NCBI GenBank assembly: GCA_002427615.1 | Contig: DIFH01000113.1 | Location: 1 to 18,931 of the forward strand | Length of the DNA: 18,931 nt | Reading direction: 5' to 3' | Origin: Paludibacter sp. UBA5753 | GTDB taxonomy: Bacteria > Bacteroidota > Bacteroidia > Bacteroidales > Paludibacteraceae | Shown: piece by piece, positions 1-8,226 of the stretch | How positions within the stretch are numbered: position 1 is the first letter of the stretch | Layout of the letters: each line of letters starts with the position of its first letter | Notes under the pieces: generated by a model | Told to the model about the DNA's origin: nothing | Database searches by the model: none | What the model saw: the letters and a program-made list of their open reading frames with translations, nothing else | Program-made: the position numbers and the translations under genes

Positions 1-178
1 CATCCAATCCAAGAAGCGTATCAATATCCATCTTTTGCAACGTTAATTTCTGAAGGTAAGACTTCACGGTGTTGCGACTGATGCCAAGCGTTCGGGCAAT
101 CGTATTCATCTTCATGCCTTGCTTGTGTAACTGTAATAATTGTTTAATTTGACTCATAGGTCTTGTTTTTCCTGCCAT
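1..178 (-). CDS. istA: IS21-family transposase IstA, N-terminal part, cut by window edge
   Basis: Translating leftward from the ATG at 178 gives an open frame that starts MAGKTRPMSQIKQLLQLHKQ and runs past base 1 with no stop. The 59 visible residues contain a helix-turn-helix at about residues 15-45, with GMKMNTIARTLGISRNTVKS as its core. This is the usual N-terminal DNA-binding domain of IS21-type IstA, which binds repeats at the element ends before the DDE catalytic domain acts. The repeat-rich sequence directly upstream (243-529) fits that role. The catalytic domain and the IstB ATPase would lie outside the window, so whether the element is intact cannot be told. An IS481 or other HTH-DDE transposase is the main alternative; the multiple end repeats favour IS21. 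Confidence 0.8.
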   Translation of the reverse strand, partial: MAGKTRPMSQIKQLLQLHKQGMKMNTIARTLGISRNTVKSYLQKLTLQKMDIDTLLGLD

Positions 179-242
179 AATCCAATTGTGTTCGTTAATA
201 ATGGCTGCAAAAGAAATCAAAACCTAAGATAATCGAAAATAA

Positions 243-261
243 AAGTGGTCAGCATGCTCCG
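243..261 (+). repeat. IS end repeat, copy 1
   Basis: AAGTGGTCAGCATGCTCCG. It is identical to copy 2 over 19 bases and contains the palindrome GCATGC. This is the copy closest to istA and a probable IstA binding site. Confidence 0.8.
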
Positions 262-317
262 TATTCTTGAAATGCCGGGCTGCAAACGCTTCTGCAAATG
301 TGAATTAAGAAAAATCA

Positions 318-336
318 AAGTGGTCAGCATGCTCCG
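318..336 (+). repeat. IS end repeat, copy 2
   Basis: AAGTGGTCAGCATGCTCCG, identical to copy 1 and starting 75 bases after it. Confidence 0.8.
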
Positions 337-432
337 AAATACCGAAGCCCGATACGCCCATGAAAAACCATTAGCCCTCTTTGCTCTCTTGTTTAATTCT
401 AAAAATACAAAATCTATTATCCTGCGATTGAA

Positions 433-451
433 AAGTGGTCAGTATCCGCCG
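433..451 (+). repeat. IS end repeat, copy 3 (divergent)
   Basis: AAGTGGTCAGTATCCGCCG. It keeps the AAGTGGTCAG half but differs in the GCATGCTCCG half, so the GCATGC palindrome is lost. It starts 115 bases after copy 2. Confidence 0.7.
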
Positions 452-510
452 TATTGTCAGAATATCTTTCAAAATAATATCCGAAAATAACATTTACTAA
501 GACCGAATTC

Positions 511-529
511 GGATGGTCAGCATGCTCCG
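511..529 (+). repeat. IS end repeat, copy 4 (outermost)
   Basis: GGATGGTCAGCATGCTCCG. It matches copies 1 and 2 over the last 16 bases (TGGTCAGCATGCTCCG). It lies 9 bases inside the proposed element end and so is the candidate terminal recognition site. Confidence 0.75.
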
Positions 530-585
530 TTTTATCCAGGAAGAGCTTGGGAATTATTGAAACCTGTTTTAATTGATTTTCCTGT

Positions 586-1113
586 TTAAACAAGCTGATA
601 TTCAGCTTGTAAAATGCCATTTTCGAAAGATTGGTTATTGATTAATTTCCATTGGGATTCTCCCTTGTACTTGGGAAACAAGGGAATTCCGTCGCCAAGC
701 ATGACAGGCAAATAATTTATAATCAATTTATCAATCAGTTTCTGTTCTAAAAGAGAAGCGGTTAAAATACCTCCACCCAACAACCAGATATTTTTGCCGT
801 CAAGCTCTTTGAGCTTTTTGATTTCGTTTATCGCATTTTCTTTTATAAAACGTACTTCTTTGTGAAGTTCCAATGATTTTTGAGAAACGACATATATTTT
901 TTTATCTTTGAATGGCATTTCGACATCTATACATGATAATTCGTAATAGGTATTTCCACCCATGATAATCGTGTCAATTGAATCAAAAATCACATTCTTT
1001 CCGTAATCTTCCCGTTCCGTATTTGAAATTGTAATCAGCATATCAAATCCTCCATAAATAGGAGCCAAATAGCCGTCCAACGAAACGGTCGTGTATAATA
1101 CAAGTTCTCTCAT
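586..1113 (-). CDS. RibD C-terminal/dihydrofolate reductase-like family protein
   Basis: This 175-residue cytoplasmic protein is a full-length single-domain member of the RibD_C/DHFR-like fold, which binds NAD(P)H. Diagnostic segments are SLDGYLAP near the N-terminus (residues 11-18), IIMGGNTYYE at about 49-58, and IWLLGGGILTASLLEQ followed by LIDKLIINYLPVMLGDGIPLF at about 109-147. The last two form the family's nucleotide-binding GGG loop and C-terminal strand. Genuine riboflavin RibD also has a deaminase domain, absent here, so this is one of the many short relatives of unknown substrate and should not be called a trimethoprim-target DHFR. The start is the ATG at 1113. On the minus strand TAACTTTA (1126-1119) resembles the Bacteroidota -7 box (TAnnTTTG) and lies so close to the ATG that a near-leaderless transcript is possible. 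The gene sits between an IS end and an attC-like palindrome, which suggests mobile cargo. Confidence 0.85.
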   Translation of the reverse strand: MRELVLYTTVSLDGYLAPIYGGFDMLITISNTEREDYGKNVIFDSIDTIIMGGNTYYELSCIDVEMPFKDKKIYVVSQKSLELHKEVRFIKENAINEIKKLKELDGKNIWLLGGGILTASLLEQKLIDKLIINYLPVMLGDGIPLFPKYKGESQWKLINNQSFENGILQAEYQLV

Positions 1114-1118
1114 GCCTG

Positions 1119-1126
1119 TAAAGTTA
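1119..1126 (-). promoter_or_regulatory. possible -7 promoter element of the RibD-like gene
   Basis: On the minus strand TAACTTTA matches seven of the eight positions of the Bacteroidota -7 consensus TAnnTTTG and ends 5 bases before the ATG at 1113. No clear TTG is seen at the -33 position; a T-run lies there instead. Weak evidence. Confidence 0.25.
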
Positions 1127-1153
1127 GTGATTTGTATAAAAAAAACGTGGACT

Positions 1154-1305
1154 CATAACTGTTCTTCACGAGGCATCGGCATACCTACAGACGAAACAGA
1201 AAAAGTCCACGCATACTTTAAGCATGCATGAACATTCTGCTTTTGGTCTCGTCTGTTTTTTTGAAAATTGCCGATTTTCGTGAGAGACGTTCAGCGAACG
1301 TTATG
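1154..1305. other. long imperfect palindrome, attC-like site or structured RNA
   Basis: The + strand can fold end to end. The pairs are 1154-1159 CATAAC with 1300-1305 GTTATG; 1161-1164 GTTC with 1296-1299 GAAC (T1160 bulged); 1166-1171 TCACGA with 1278-1283 TCGTGA; 1175-1181 ATCGGCA with 1269-1275 TGCCGAT; 1187-1194 ACAGACGA with 1249-1256 TCGTCTGT; and 1197-1201 CAGAA with 1235-1239 TTCTG. The 3' arm has a 12-base asymmetric insert (1284-1295). Two alternative pairings exist: ACGTTC/GAACGT (1287-1292 with 1296-1301), and CGTGGACT at 1146-1153 with AGTCCACG at 1204-1211, which would form a pseudoknot. Outer AAC...GTT boxes flanking an extended bulged stem are the architecture of integron attC sites. 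It lies after the rteC-like stop and before the RibD-like start on the minus strand, the position expected for an attC. No integrase is seen, and GTTATG departs from the attC R' consensus GTTRRRY. Confidence 0.4.
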
Positions 1306-1356
1306 TCATAATCTAAATGTTATTTCAATATTTATCCTTATATATTTTTTTTAAAA

Positions 1357-2094
1357 CTATTTTTTTTTATTATTATCAGAATCCGATTCAATCATTCTTT
1401 CTGTCAACCTATCTTTTAAACGGTCAAGAAACTGCGTGCGGTTTCCTTTCCGTTCCCTGATTTCCAGATAGATTCGATAGATATCACCAATGTTTATATT
1501 AAAGATATCTTCCAAATAAGAAGTAAGAGCTTTTAGTTTTATATTTCCGTGGTTTATACACTTTGCAGTATCTAAGGCATAAATTAACTCTGCCAAATCC
1601 GTCTTACTTGCCGTCCAGGTCTCACGTGTTTTTAGAACTGTATGAACTTCGTGTCCTATTTTAGTATCTTCTTTCAATCTAGCAAGCTGCAATTTGATAT
1701 ACAACTCTAATAAATCATTCGCCATGATTTGAGCTATTTTATAATCGTATACTGTGGAGAACCTGACATCACGCTCGAAAAAGAAACAGGCAATATTCAA
1801 CGGAATATCAGTATCCCGGTTTCTCAAAAAGTAAATCCTATCGAAATTAGTGCCACCTGTACGATGGTAATGATACATCTCAATATTGCAATCAAAGAAA
1901 TGCTTCAATAGATCCAATTCTGTCAATAAATAGATCTCAATAGTTGAACAGCTCCCTTTGGGACGATTTATTTCAATCTTGTGAACAGACATGTAGTAAA
2001 TCAGTTTACTTACTATTTTCGGCTTTATTTCTTTGAAAAACAGTATTTCTTCCTCTTCTGATTTAAAATCATATTTTACAATGAATTTTTTCAA
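1357..2094 (-). CDS. rteC: RteC-family regulator of a conjugative transposon, N-terminus uncertain
   Basis: The product resembles RteC, the activator of excision genes in CTnDOT-type conjugative transposons of Bacteroides. The recognisable parts are EEEILFFKEIKPKIVSKLIY near the N-terminus and, in the last 90 residues, WTASKTDLAELIYALDTAK followed by FNINIGDIYRIYLEIRERK and RTQFLDRLKDRL, the helical DNA-binding end of the family. There is no in-frame ATG. The TTG at 2094 gives 245 residues, but the frame stays open to a stop at 2251-2253, and the extra 52 codons encode a charged helical stretch that reads like the N-terminus of longer RteC proteins. Either a non-ATG codon further upstream (up to 2250) is used, or the original start has been lost and the gene is decaying. 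No other transposon genes flank it, so it is an orphan. Family call is confident; gene boundary is not. Confidence 0.75.
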   Translation of the reverse strand: MKKFIVKYDFKSEEEEILFFKEIKPKIVSKLIYYMSVHKIEINRPKGSCSTIEIYLLTELDLLKHFFDCNIEMYHYHRTGGTNFDRIYFLRNRDTDIPLNIACFFFERDVRFSTVYDYKIAQIMANDLLELYIKLQLARLKEDTKIGHEVHTVLKTRETWTASKTDLAELIYALDTAKCINHGNIKLKALTSYLEDIFNINIGDIYRIYLEIRERKGNRTQFLDRLKDRLTERMIESDSDNNKKK

Positions 2095-2419
2095 CTCTGC
2101 AAGTTTAGACCCAAGAAATTTTAAAATCCGAGTTGATTTCGTTATTTCATTCTTTTCATCTCGTTCAATCTTATTTATTTGTTTTTCTATTTCGTCAAGG
2201 TGTCGATTTGTAAATTTCTCCTTAAGACTAAATTTGATATAAAAATTCCTTTATGATATCCTTTTAAAAGGCACCACTTATCAGCAAAATATAATTATTT
2301 ATTTCTGAATCTACTAATGAAAGTTTGCAAGTAACGTCAACAATTTAGCAAAACAAAACCAATATACTGAATTGCTTTTTAACTTTATTATGTCTGACAT
2401 GGCCAATAGTTTAGTCAAA

Positions 2420-2456
2420 AAGAAAGAATGTCTGAAATTAACAGACATCCTTTCTT
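2420..2456 (-). terminator. intrinsic terminator at the end of the glycan operon
   Basis: On the minus strand AAGAAAGGATGTCTG, a 7-base loop (TTAATTT), then CAGACATTCTTTCTT form a 15-pair stem with one G-U pair, running into TTTTGAC. The G-U pair becomes an A-C mismatch on the other strand, so the signal favours minus-strand transcripts. It begins 67 bases after the stop of the LacZ-like gene. Confidence 0.8.
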
Positions 2457-2522
2457 GTCTTAAAAAACTAAACAGAGAGTGATAGTGAACTTTAATCTTT
2501 CGTATCTTATAGAAAAAATATT
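2457..2522. other. short 3' untranslated stretch, no gene
   Basis: AT-rich sequence between the LacZ-like stop and the terminator hairpin. With 2254-2419 on the other side of the hairpin it makes up the non-coding space between the glycan operon and the rteC-like gene. That other side contains only ATGTCTGACAT (2390-2400), an 11-base near-palindrome whose ATGTCTG half recurs in the terminator stem. No further gene was seen. Confidence 0.5.
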
Positions 2523-5500
2523 CTATTCTGATTTATTTAAACTCTTTATTATAAATCCATAATTATATTCCTTGTTTTTCAATAGGTATTGGTCGTGAGG
2601 CAAAGCTCCCCAACTATTGTCACCGCCAACACCACGTTGTGCAAGATCAACACAAAGCACAATTTCATTTCTGTTTGGAGTGATGTCACTCGAATGGCGA
2701 TTCTTTTTTGATAATCCTGAATCAAAATCTTCCGGCCAGTTTTGCAATGCACTTGCACAAATCGGCTGCAATCCTTCAATACGAATGCCTTTCCCGTCAT
2801 TGTTGGTAAGGGTAAGCCAGCGCAAATCTGTTTTATATCCGTTTTCCTGCGGACGAGTATAAGGAACATACTGATCTGCAACTTTGCTTTCGTATAATCC
2901 TATAAACGAAGCGTTATTTCTGTCGGAATAATTTTCCCATGGACCACGACCGTAGTATGAAAAATTTTCCAGCGATTTGCTCAGGCTCATAATCATTCCA
3001 AATCGTGGTAGTTCCGGCAATTCAATTAGTCCTGCTTTGTACGAAACATTTATTGCGAGAGCTCCGTCGGGCAACATTGTATAATTAATTTCGTAATCAG
3101 AAGCAACATCTTTTAAATAAAGATTGGTAGTAACTATTGCGTTTCCACCTTCTTCTTTTAAAGAAATACTTTTCAAGGCAGTGTTTTCGCCAGCCATACG
3201 CCAAACATTGCATTTGCGTTCCATGTTGTTTCCGTAATCGTTGTCGGTTGGAGCGCGCCAGAAATTAGGCGTCGGTTTTTTGTTGAAATAGCTTTCGTTA
3301 TCTATTTTATAATCATTCAATAATCCCGATTTTTTATTAATGGATACATAAACATTTCCTGCATTAAGGTAAATGTAATCATTGTCTTCTTTTGCTTTTA
3401 CCGATCCGGTTGTTTTTACTGATTGAGCAAAGTATTTTCCTTCGCCAAGTTTGAATTGCTCTCGTGCTACTTCATATCCTTGTGGAATGACCTCAGAACC
3501 GAATCGTGTGCAAGCAAATACATTCAGAAAGTATTCCGTACCTTCAGTTGCAGGCATTTCAGACATCGATAACTGGATTTGTTTTTCAGATTCAGGAACT
3601 AAATTAACATCAAATATTCCATTTTTTATGACAACCCCATTTTTCAAAACTTCATACTTGAAAATATAATCTTGAAGATTTGTATAATGAAAATCGTTTA
3701 CAAATGTTATTAATCCAGTTTCAGGTTTTTCAGCCTTGAAATTAATATCCTGATAGTATTTTTTTACTTCTTTTAACCCCGGATGAGGAATACGATCGGG
3801 GAATACAAGTCCGTTGTGGCAAAAGTTTTCATCGTTAGTATAATTCTGGCCTCCCATATCTCCTCCATACGACCAATATTTGCGACCAATTTCGTCGGTA
3901 ACTTCAAATCCCTGATCTACCCAATCCCAGATAAAACCACCCTGAAGGTTTTTGCTGCTATATATCATTTCCCAATATTCTTTAAAATTGCCGGAGCTGT
4001 TTCCCATTGCATGAGAATATTCACACATAATGAGTGGTCGGCTTACTGTTTTGCGAGCTGCATATTCCTTCATATATTCGATACTAGGGTACATTGGGCA
4101 AACGATATCAGTATTTTTTCCTTCATTGGCTTGTTCAAACTGCACCAAACGTGTTTTGTCTCGCTCTTTAATCCAGGAATATGTTTTCATGAACACATCG
4201 CCGTTGCTCGCTTCGTTGCCTAACGACCACAAGATAACGGCCGGAGCGTTTTTGTCACGCTCTACCAAACTCATTGTTCTATCCATGTGAGCAGCGTCCC
4301 AGACAGGATCAAAAGCCATATTTTCGTGACCATAACCCATTCCGTGACTTTCGATATTTGCTTCGTCTACCAAATAAATACCGTATTTGTTACAAAGTTT
4401 TATCCAATTGATATTATTTGGATAATGGCTGCAACGAACTGCATTTATATTATGTTGTTTCATGGTTTTAATATCATGCATCATGGTTGCAATGTCCTGA
4501 TAATGTCCTTCTACGGGATTGTGTTCGTGAACATTTACTCCATGAACCATAATTCTTTTACCATTAACAAGCAATTGTCCGTTTTTCAACTCCACTTTGC
4601 GAAACCCGATTTTGGTGGTAACTGTTTCGATTGCCCTGCCTGTTTCGTCTTTTAAGGTTAGCAACAATGTGTATAAATAAGGAGTTTCGTTACTCCAAAG
4701 GTTTGGTTTTGTGACTTTTTTTGAAAAAGTTGTTTCTTTCTTAGTATCAGCGGAAACATTGATTTTCAAAATTTGATTGAAAATCAACTTTTCATTTTCG
4801 TCCAAAAGCGAAGTTTCTACAATCGCGTTTTTTTCTGATTGGTTGTAGTTCATTAATTTAATGTCGACTGCGAGCGAACCGTTTTTATAATTAATTTCCA
4901 AATCCGGTCGAGCAAAGAAATCAACGATTCGCAAGTTCTCTGTGCTGTATAAATATACATTTCGATCGATTCCCGAAAGACGCCAGAAATCCTGATCTTC
5001 GAGATACGAACCATCGCTCCAGCGGTATACTTCTACGGCAATAAGATTTTTTCCCGGTTTTACATACTTTGTTATATCAAATTCGGCAGGACTTTTAGTG
5101 TCTTCGGTGTATCCGACTTTCTCTCCATTTACCCAAATATACATGGCTGACGTTCCTGCTTCAAAATGCAGATATACTCTGCGGTTATCCCAATCTGATG
5201 GAAATTCGAAATAGCGACGGTACGATCCTACCGGATTAGCAGAATGATCGATATGTGGCGGATTTCTTTTGAATGGGTAAGTGATGTTTGTGTAGATTGG
5301 AATACCGTAGCCCTGAAGTTCCCAGTTGGATGGAACTTTTATCTCTTTCCAGTTGGAAACATTAAAATCGTTTTTGTAGAAATCTTTTGGACGTTGTTCT
5401 GGAGTTGGCACCCAACTAAATTTCCAAAAACCATTTAAAGAAAAATACCAAGGTGAACTTTCAAACTTATCAGCGATTGCAGATGATTTGTCAGCAAATG

Positions 5501-5639
5501 GCAGGAAAGTGGCTCGTGTCGGTTCGCGGTTAATCTCAAAAATAGTCGGGTTTTCCCAGTCGTTTACAATGGCATCTTTTTGTGCACTAGCTGTTGGAAT
5601 CGTCAAAAATATTAATGGTATTAAAAATAAGTTCTTCAT
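2523..5639 (-). CDS. GH2 beta-galactosidase, LacZ-like, secreted
   Basis: This 1038-residue enzyme has the full LacZ architecture and is predicted to hydrolyse terminal beta-galactosides. A signal peptide (MKNLFLIPLIFLTIPTASA, cleavage before Q20) sends it to the periplasm or beyond; there is no lipobox cysteine. The sugar-binding domain covers about residues 60-235, the Ig-like domain about 237-350 and the TIM barrel about 355-650. The C-terminal Bgal_small_N sandwich spans about 760-1035. The acid/base glutamate is E476 in WSLGNEASNG and the nucleophile is E540 in PLIMCEYSHAMGNS, close to E461 and E537 of E. coli LacZ. Other family marks are NAVRCSHYPN, YLVDEANIESHGM and GGFIWDWVDQG. It is the last gene of the operon, starting 60 bases after the other GH2 gene and followed by the terminator at 2420. 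It has no T9SS tail. Galactoside specificity is inferred from family similarity. Confidence 0.93.
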   Translation of the reverse strand: MKNLFLIPLIFLTIPTASAQKDAIVNDWENPTIFEINREPTRATFLPFADKSSAIADKFESSPWYFSLNGFWKFSWVPTPEQRPKDFYKNDFNVSNWKEIKVPSNWELQGYGIPIYTNITYPFKRNPPHIDHSANPVGSYRRYFEFPSDWDNRRVYLHFEAGTSAMYIWVNGEKVGYTEDTKSPAEFDITKYVKPGKNLIAVEVYRWSDGSYLEDQDFWRLSGIDRNVYLYSTENLRIVDFFARPDLEINYKNGSLAVDIKLMNYNQSEKNAIVETSLLDENEKLIFNQILKINVSADTKKETTFSKKVTKPNLWSNETPYLYTLLLTLKDETGRAIETVTTKIGFRKVELKNGQLLVNGKRIMVHGVNVHEHNPVEGHYQDIATMMHDIKTMKQHNINAVRCSHYPNNINWIKLCNKYGIYLVDEANIESHGMGYGHENMAFDPVWDAAHMDRTMSLVERDKNAPAVILWSLGNEASNGDVFMKTYSWIKERDKTRLVQFEQANEGKNTDIVCPMYPSIEYMKEYAARKTVSRPLIMCEYSHAMGNSSGNFKEYWEMIYSSKNLQGGFIWDWVDQGFEVTDEIGRKYWSYGGDMGGQNYTNDENFCHNGLVFPDRIPHPGLKEVKKYYQDINFKAEKPETGLITFVNDFHYTNLQDYIFKYEVLKNGVVIKNGIFDVNLVPESEKQIQLSMSEMPATEGTEYFLNVFACTRFGSEVIPQGYEVAREQFKLGEGKYFAQSVKTTGSVKAKEDNDYIYLNAGNVYVSINKKSGLLNDYKIDNESYFNKKPTPNFWRAPTDNDYGNNMERKCNVWRMAGENTALKSISLKEEGGNAIVTTNLYLKDVASDYEINYTMLPDGALAINVSYKAGLIELPELPRFGMIMSLSKSLENFSYYGRGPWENYSDRNNASFIGLYESKVADQYVPYTRPQENGYKTDLRWLTLTNNDGKGIRIEGLQPICASALQNWPEDFDSGLSKKNRHSSDITPNRNEIVLCVDLAQRGVGGDNSWGALPHDQYLLKNKEYNYGFIIKSLNKSE

Positions 5640-5699
5640 ATTGTATTGTTTAATAGTTTTGTCCTTTTTTATGAGGCTTTTTATTTCAAATAATTACAT

Positions 5700-8156
5700 T
5701 TAAAATGTCGTAATTTTTAGCTTACCAGAATTTATGTTTTCTGATTTAGCCTCTAACTGTATTAGCTCTTTCTGAGTTTTAGACTGTATAATAACAGTGA
5801 GTTCTCCATTGAAAAGGTGCATTTGTGGCAATTGAAAAGGATCAAGACAAGTAGGATCTCCATTTGCCGTCGCTTTGAATATTCCATTTCCTTTTACTTC
5901 AAATGACACAAGTCGATTATCATGGGGGCATAAGTTTCCATCTTTGTCAACAGCCCTTACATTTACATAAACCAAATCCTCTCCATCTGCGGATATTTTA
6001 TTCCTATCAGAAATTAATTCCAAATGATGAGGTTCACCAGCAGTACGAATCACTTTCCCTTCACAAGCTTTCCCCTCTTTGTTGTATGCTATCACTTTTA
6101 TTTCCCCTGGAGAATAAATCACATCATTCCACATCAGCCGATAACGTTGCTGTAAAGACTCATTACTTTTATGATGAACACCTTGACTGATTCCATTCAC
6201 AAACAGTTCTGCTGAAGGATAACTCGTGTATACAAAAATTGGGGTCACTTCACCTTCTCTACCAGGCCAACTCCAATGTGGAAGAACATGCAAGGTTTGT
6301 TTATCTTTATTCCAGATACTCCGATAGAGCCAATATCGGTCTTTTGGGATAGAAGCAAGATCAATTATACCAAACATAGAACTGTGACTTGGCCATGCAT
6401 CTGTGTCGTAAGGCGATGGTTCTCCCAAATAATCAAATCCAGTCCAAACAAATTGACCAAGTGTCCAGTTATGATCATCTGCCAAAGCAAAATCCTCATC
6501 AGGCAGATTTGACCATGAACAAGACTCCACATCGTATGACGATGACTGATGATCATCATACATGGCACCTGCTTTTTTTTGAACCGGGAATTTATAAATG
6601 CCTCTCGAACTGACTGTAGAACTTGTTTCGGAACCGAGGATAAAGTTCTGAGATAATTTTTCATAAGCTTCAGCATATTTGTGTGTTCTGTAATTAAGGC
6701 CCGGGACATCGAGTAATGCGGCAAATCCGTTGTTCAATACACAATCTACCTGGTCCATTCCGCAGGTGACAAGCCGTGTCGGGTCTTCTCTGTGACAGAT
6801 GTCTTGAAGAAATTCAGCCACCTCAGATCCTCTCTCTACACACTGTGTTGGCACTTCATTTCCAATGCTCCATAGAATAACACTTGGATTGTTCCGGAAA
6901 TGATGTATCATGTTAATCATATCTTTTTCTGTCCATTCCGCAAAATACCTATGATATCCGTTTTTACATTTAGCTACATCCCATTCATCGAAAGATTCAA
7001 CAACAAGCATAAAACCCATTTCGTCACAAAGTTCAACCAATTCGGGAGCAGGCATATTGTGTGCGGTACGTATTGCATCGCATCCCATATCTTTGAGCAA
7101 AGTGAGCTGACGTCGTAAAGCGGCTTTGTTGATTGCCGTTCCTAATGGTCCCAAATCGTGATGAAGGCAAACTCCCTGAAACTTTCTGGGTTTATTATTT
7201 AAGAAAAATCCTTTGTCGGCAATAAACTTGACTTCCCGTATTCCAAAGCGTGTTTTATATTCATCAACCAAACGGTGTTTATAATAAACTTTATTAACGG
7301 CAAAATATAAATTCGGGTTTTCGGGAGACCACAAATGCGGTTTATCTATTACAAAATTTTGTTCGAATACATGTCCGTTATTTATTTTCTGTACAGTTTC
7401 ATTTTCAGTAATAACATTTCCATCTTTATCTCGAATTTCGGTCACTATTCTTAATTCACCGTTCTGAGCATTTTCAACCTTAATTTCTAATTTAACAGTA
7501 GCAGAATCAACAGAAACATAAGGAGTGTACACATAGGTTCCCCAAATCGGAACATGTACGGTATCAGTAATAATCAGATGAACGTTGCGATATAATCCTG
7601 CACCCGGATACCATCGGGACGATTCAGGCTTGTTTTCAAGGCGGACAGCCAATAAGTTCCCTTTTCCATTGTTCGTAAGAAAATCGGTAATATCGCAATG
7701 AAAAGCATTGTATCCGTATGGCCATGAACAAACCTTATGCCCGTTGACGTATACTTCAGCTTCGCTCATAGCACCATCAAATTGAAGGGCTACGTTTTTA
7801 CTTTTCAGATTGTTGTCATCTATACTAAAAATCGTCCTATACCAACCGACTCCAACATAAGGTAGACCTCCTGTACGACCGGTTTTTTCGGATGAATCTT
7901 TTTCCAGATTTTGAGTCACTGTTACTGTTTGCAAATCATAATTTCTGTCGAAAGGGCCAAAAATAGCCCAATCGTGCGGTATAGAGATTTTTTTCCACTT
8001 AGTGTCGTCAAATTCTTTTAATGAGGCATTTGGAAAATCACCTTTAGAGAATTTCCAATTTTTATTCAACAATCTACTCTCTCTAATGTCCTCTGCTTTT
8101 GCATTCATTAAGCTACCTACCGATAGTATGATTAGTAGTATGATTTTAAACTTCAT
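5700..8156 (-). CDS. GH2 glycosidase with DUF4982-type C-terminal region, secreted
   Basis: I chose the ATG at 8156 because it puts a clean signal peptide (MKFKIILLIILSVGSLMNAKA) at the N-terminus; the ATG at 8207 adds 17 hydrophilic residues in front of it. The 818-residue product has the GH2 sugar-binding domain (about 25-195), an Ig-like domain (about 200-305) and the TIM barrel. The acid/base is E434 in ILWSIGNEVPTQ and the nucleophile E510 in NFILGSETSSTVSSRGIY. After the barrel come a DUF4982-like module beginning HVLPHWSWPGREGEVTP and an Ig-like GH2 C5 domain ending KLKITTF. Bacteroidota proteins of this shape are mostly beta-galactosidases, with some beta-glucuronidases or other activities, so the substrate is uncertain. 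It precedes the LacZ-like gene by 60 bases and follows the esterase-GH3 gene by 161 bases. Confidence 0.9.
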   Translation of the reverse strand: MKFKIILLIILSVGSLMNAKAEDIRESRLLNKNWKFSKGDFPNASLKEFDDTKWKKISIPHDWAIFGPFDRNYDLQTVTVTQNLEKDSSEKTGRTGGLPYVGVGWYRTIFSIDDNNLKSKNVALQFDGAMSEAEVYVNGHKVCSWPYGYNAFHCDITDFLTNNGKGNLLAVRLENKPESSRWYPGAGLYRNVHLIITDTVHVPIWGTYVYTPYVSVDSATVKLEIKVENAQNGELRIVTEIRDKDGNVITENETVQKINNGHVFEQNFVIDKPHLWSPENPNLYFAVNKVYYKHRLVDEYKTRFGIREVKFIADKGFFLNNKPRKFQGVCLHHDLGPLGTAINKAALRRQLTLLKDMGCDAIRTAHNMPAPELVELCDEMGFMLVVESFDEWDVAKCKNGYHRYFAEWTEKDMINMIHHFRNNPSVILWSIGNEVPTQCVERGSEVAEFLQDICHREDPTRLVTCGMDQVDCVLNNGFAALLDVPGLNYRTHKYAEAYEKLSQNFILGSETSSTVSSRGIYKFPVQKKAGAMYDDHQSSSYDVESCSWSNLPDEDFALADDHNWTLGQFVWTGFDYLGEPSPYDTDAWPSHSSMFGIIDLASIPKDRYWLYRSIWNKDKQTLHVLPHWSWPGREGEVTPIFVYTSYPSAELFVNGISQGVHHKSNESLQQRYRLMWNDVIYSPGEIKVIAYNKEGKACEGKVIRTAGEPHHLELISDRNKISADGEDLVYVNVRAVDKDGNLCPHDNRLVSFEVKGNGIFKATANGDPTCLDPFQLPQMHLFNGELTVIIQSKTQKELIQLEAKSENINSGKLKITTF

Positions 8157-8226
8157 TTTAGTTTTGATATAAAAAATCGATGTTTCAGAAAAATGTTCAA
8201 TGAGCATGGATAGAATTTTATAATAA

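Larger units (their letters stand above)
1..538 (-). mobile_element. IS21-family insertion sequence, istA-proximal end
   Basis: The istA start at 178 is preceded by about 360 non-coding bases carrying four copies of a TGGTCAGCATGCTCCG-type repeat. Multiple end repeats recognised by IstA are typical of IS21 elements. Read on the minus strand, the outermost repeat is preceded by TGGATAAAACGGAGCATG, giving a TG terminus at about 538, as expected for IS21 termini (5'-TG...CA-3'). The boundary at 538 is inferred; the other end is outside the window, so neither a matching terminus nor a target-site duplication can be checked. The proposed boundary is 47 bases beyond the stop of the RibD-like gene, which is intact. 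Confidence 0.6.

Noticed and set aside
245..490. 81-residue + strand ORF
   Set aside because: It is a translation of the IS end repeats starting at a GTG; the repeated VVSML peptide mirrors the DNA repeats, and no protein family is recognisable.
417..620. 67-residue minus strand ORF over the IS boundary
   Set aside because: It spans the end of the RibD-like gene in another frame, the gap and the IS end, so it is a chance open frame across a junction.
586..1113. Calling the RibD-like gene a trimethoprim-resistance dfr cassette
   Set aside because: The sequence fits the RibD C-terminal-like branch (GGG loop, LGDGIPLF end), not the DfrA or DfrB families, despite the neighbouring attC-like site.
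4287..4655. 122-residue + strand ORF inside the LacZ-like gene
   Set aside because: It is antisense to the catalytic barrel of a clearly coding gene and has no recognisable motifs.
8157..8207. 17-codon N-terminal extension of the GH2 gene
   Set aside because: It would bury the signal peptide behind polar residues, while the ATG at 8156 gives a normal one.
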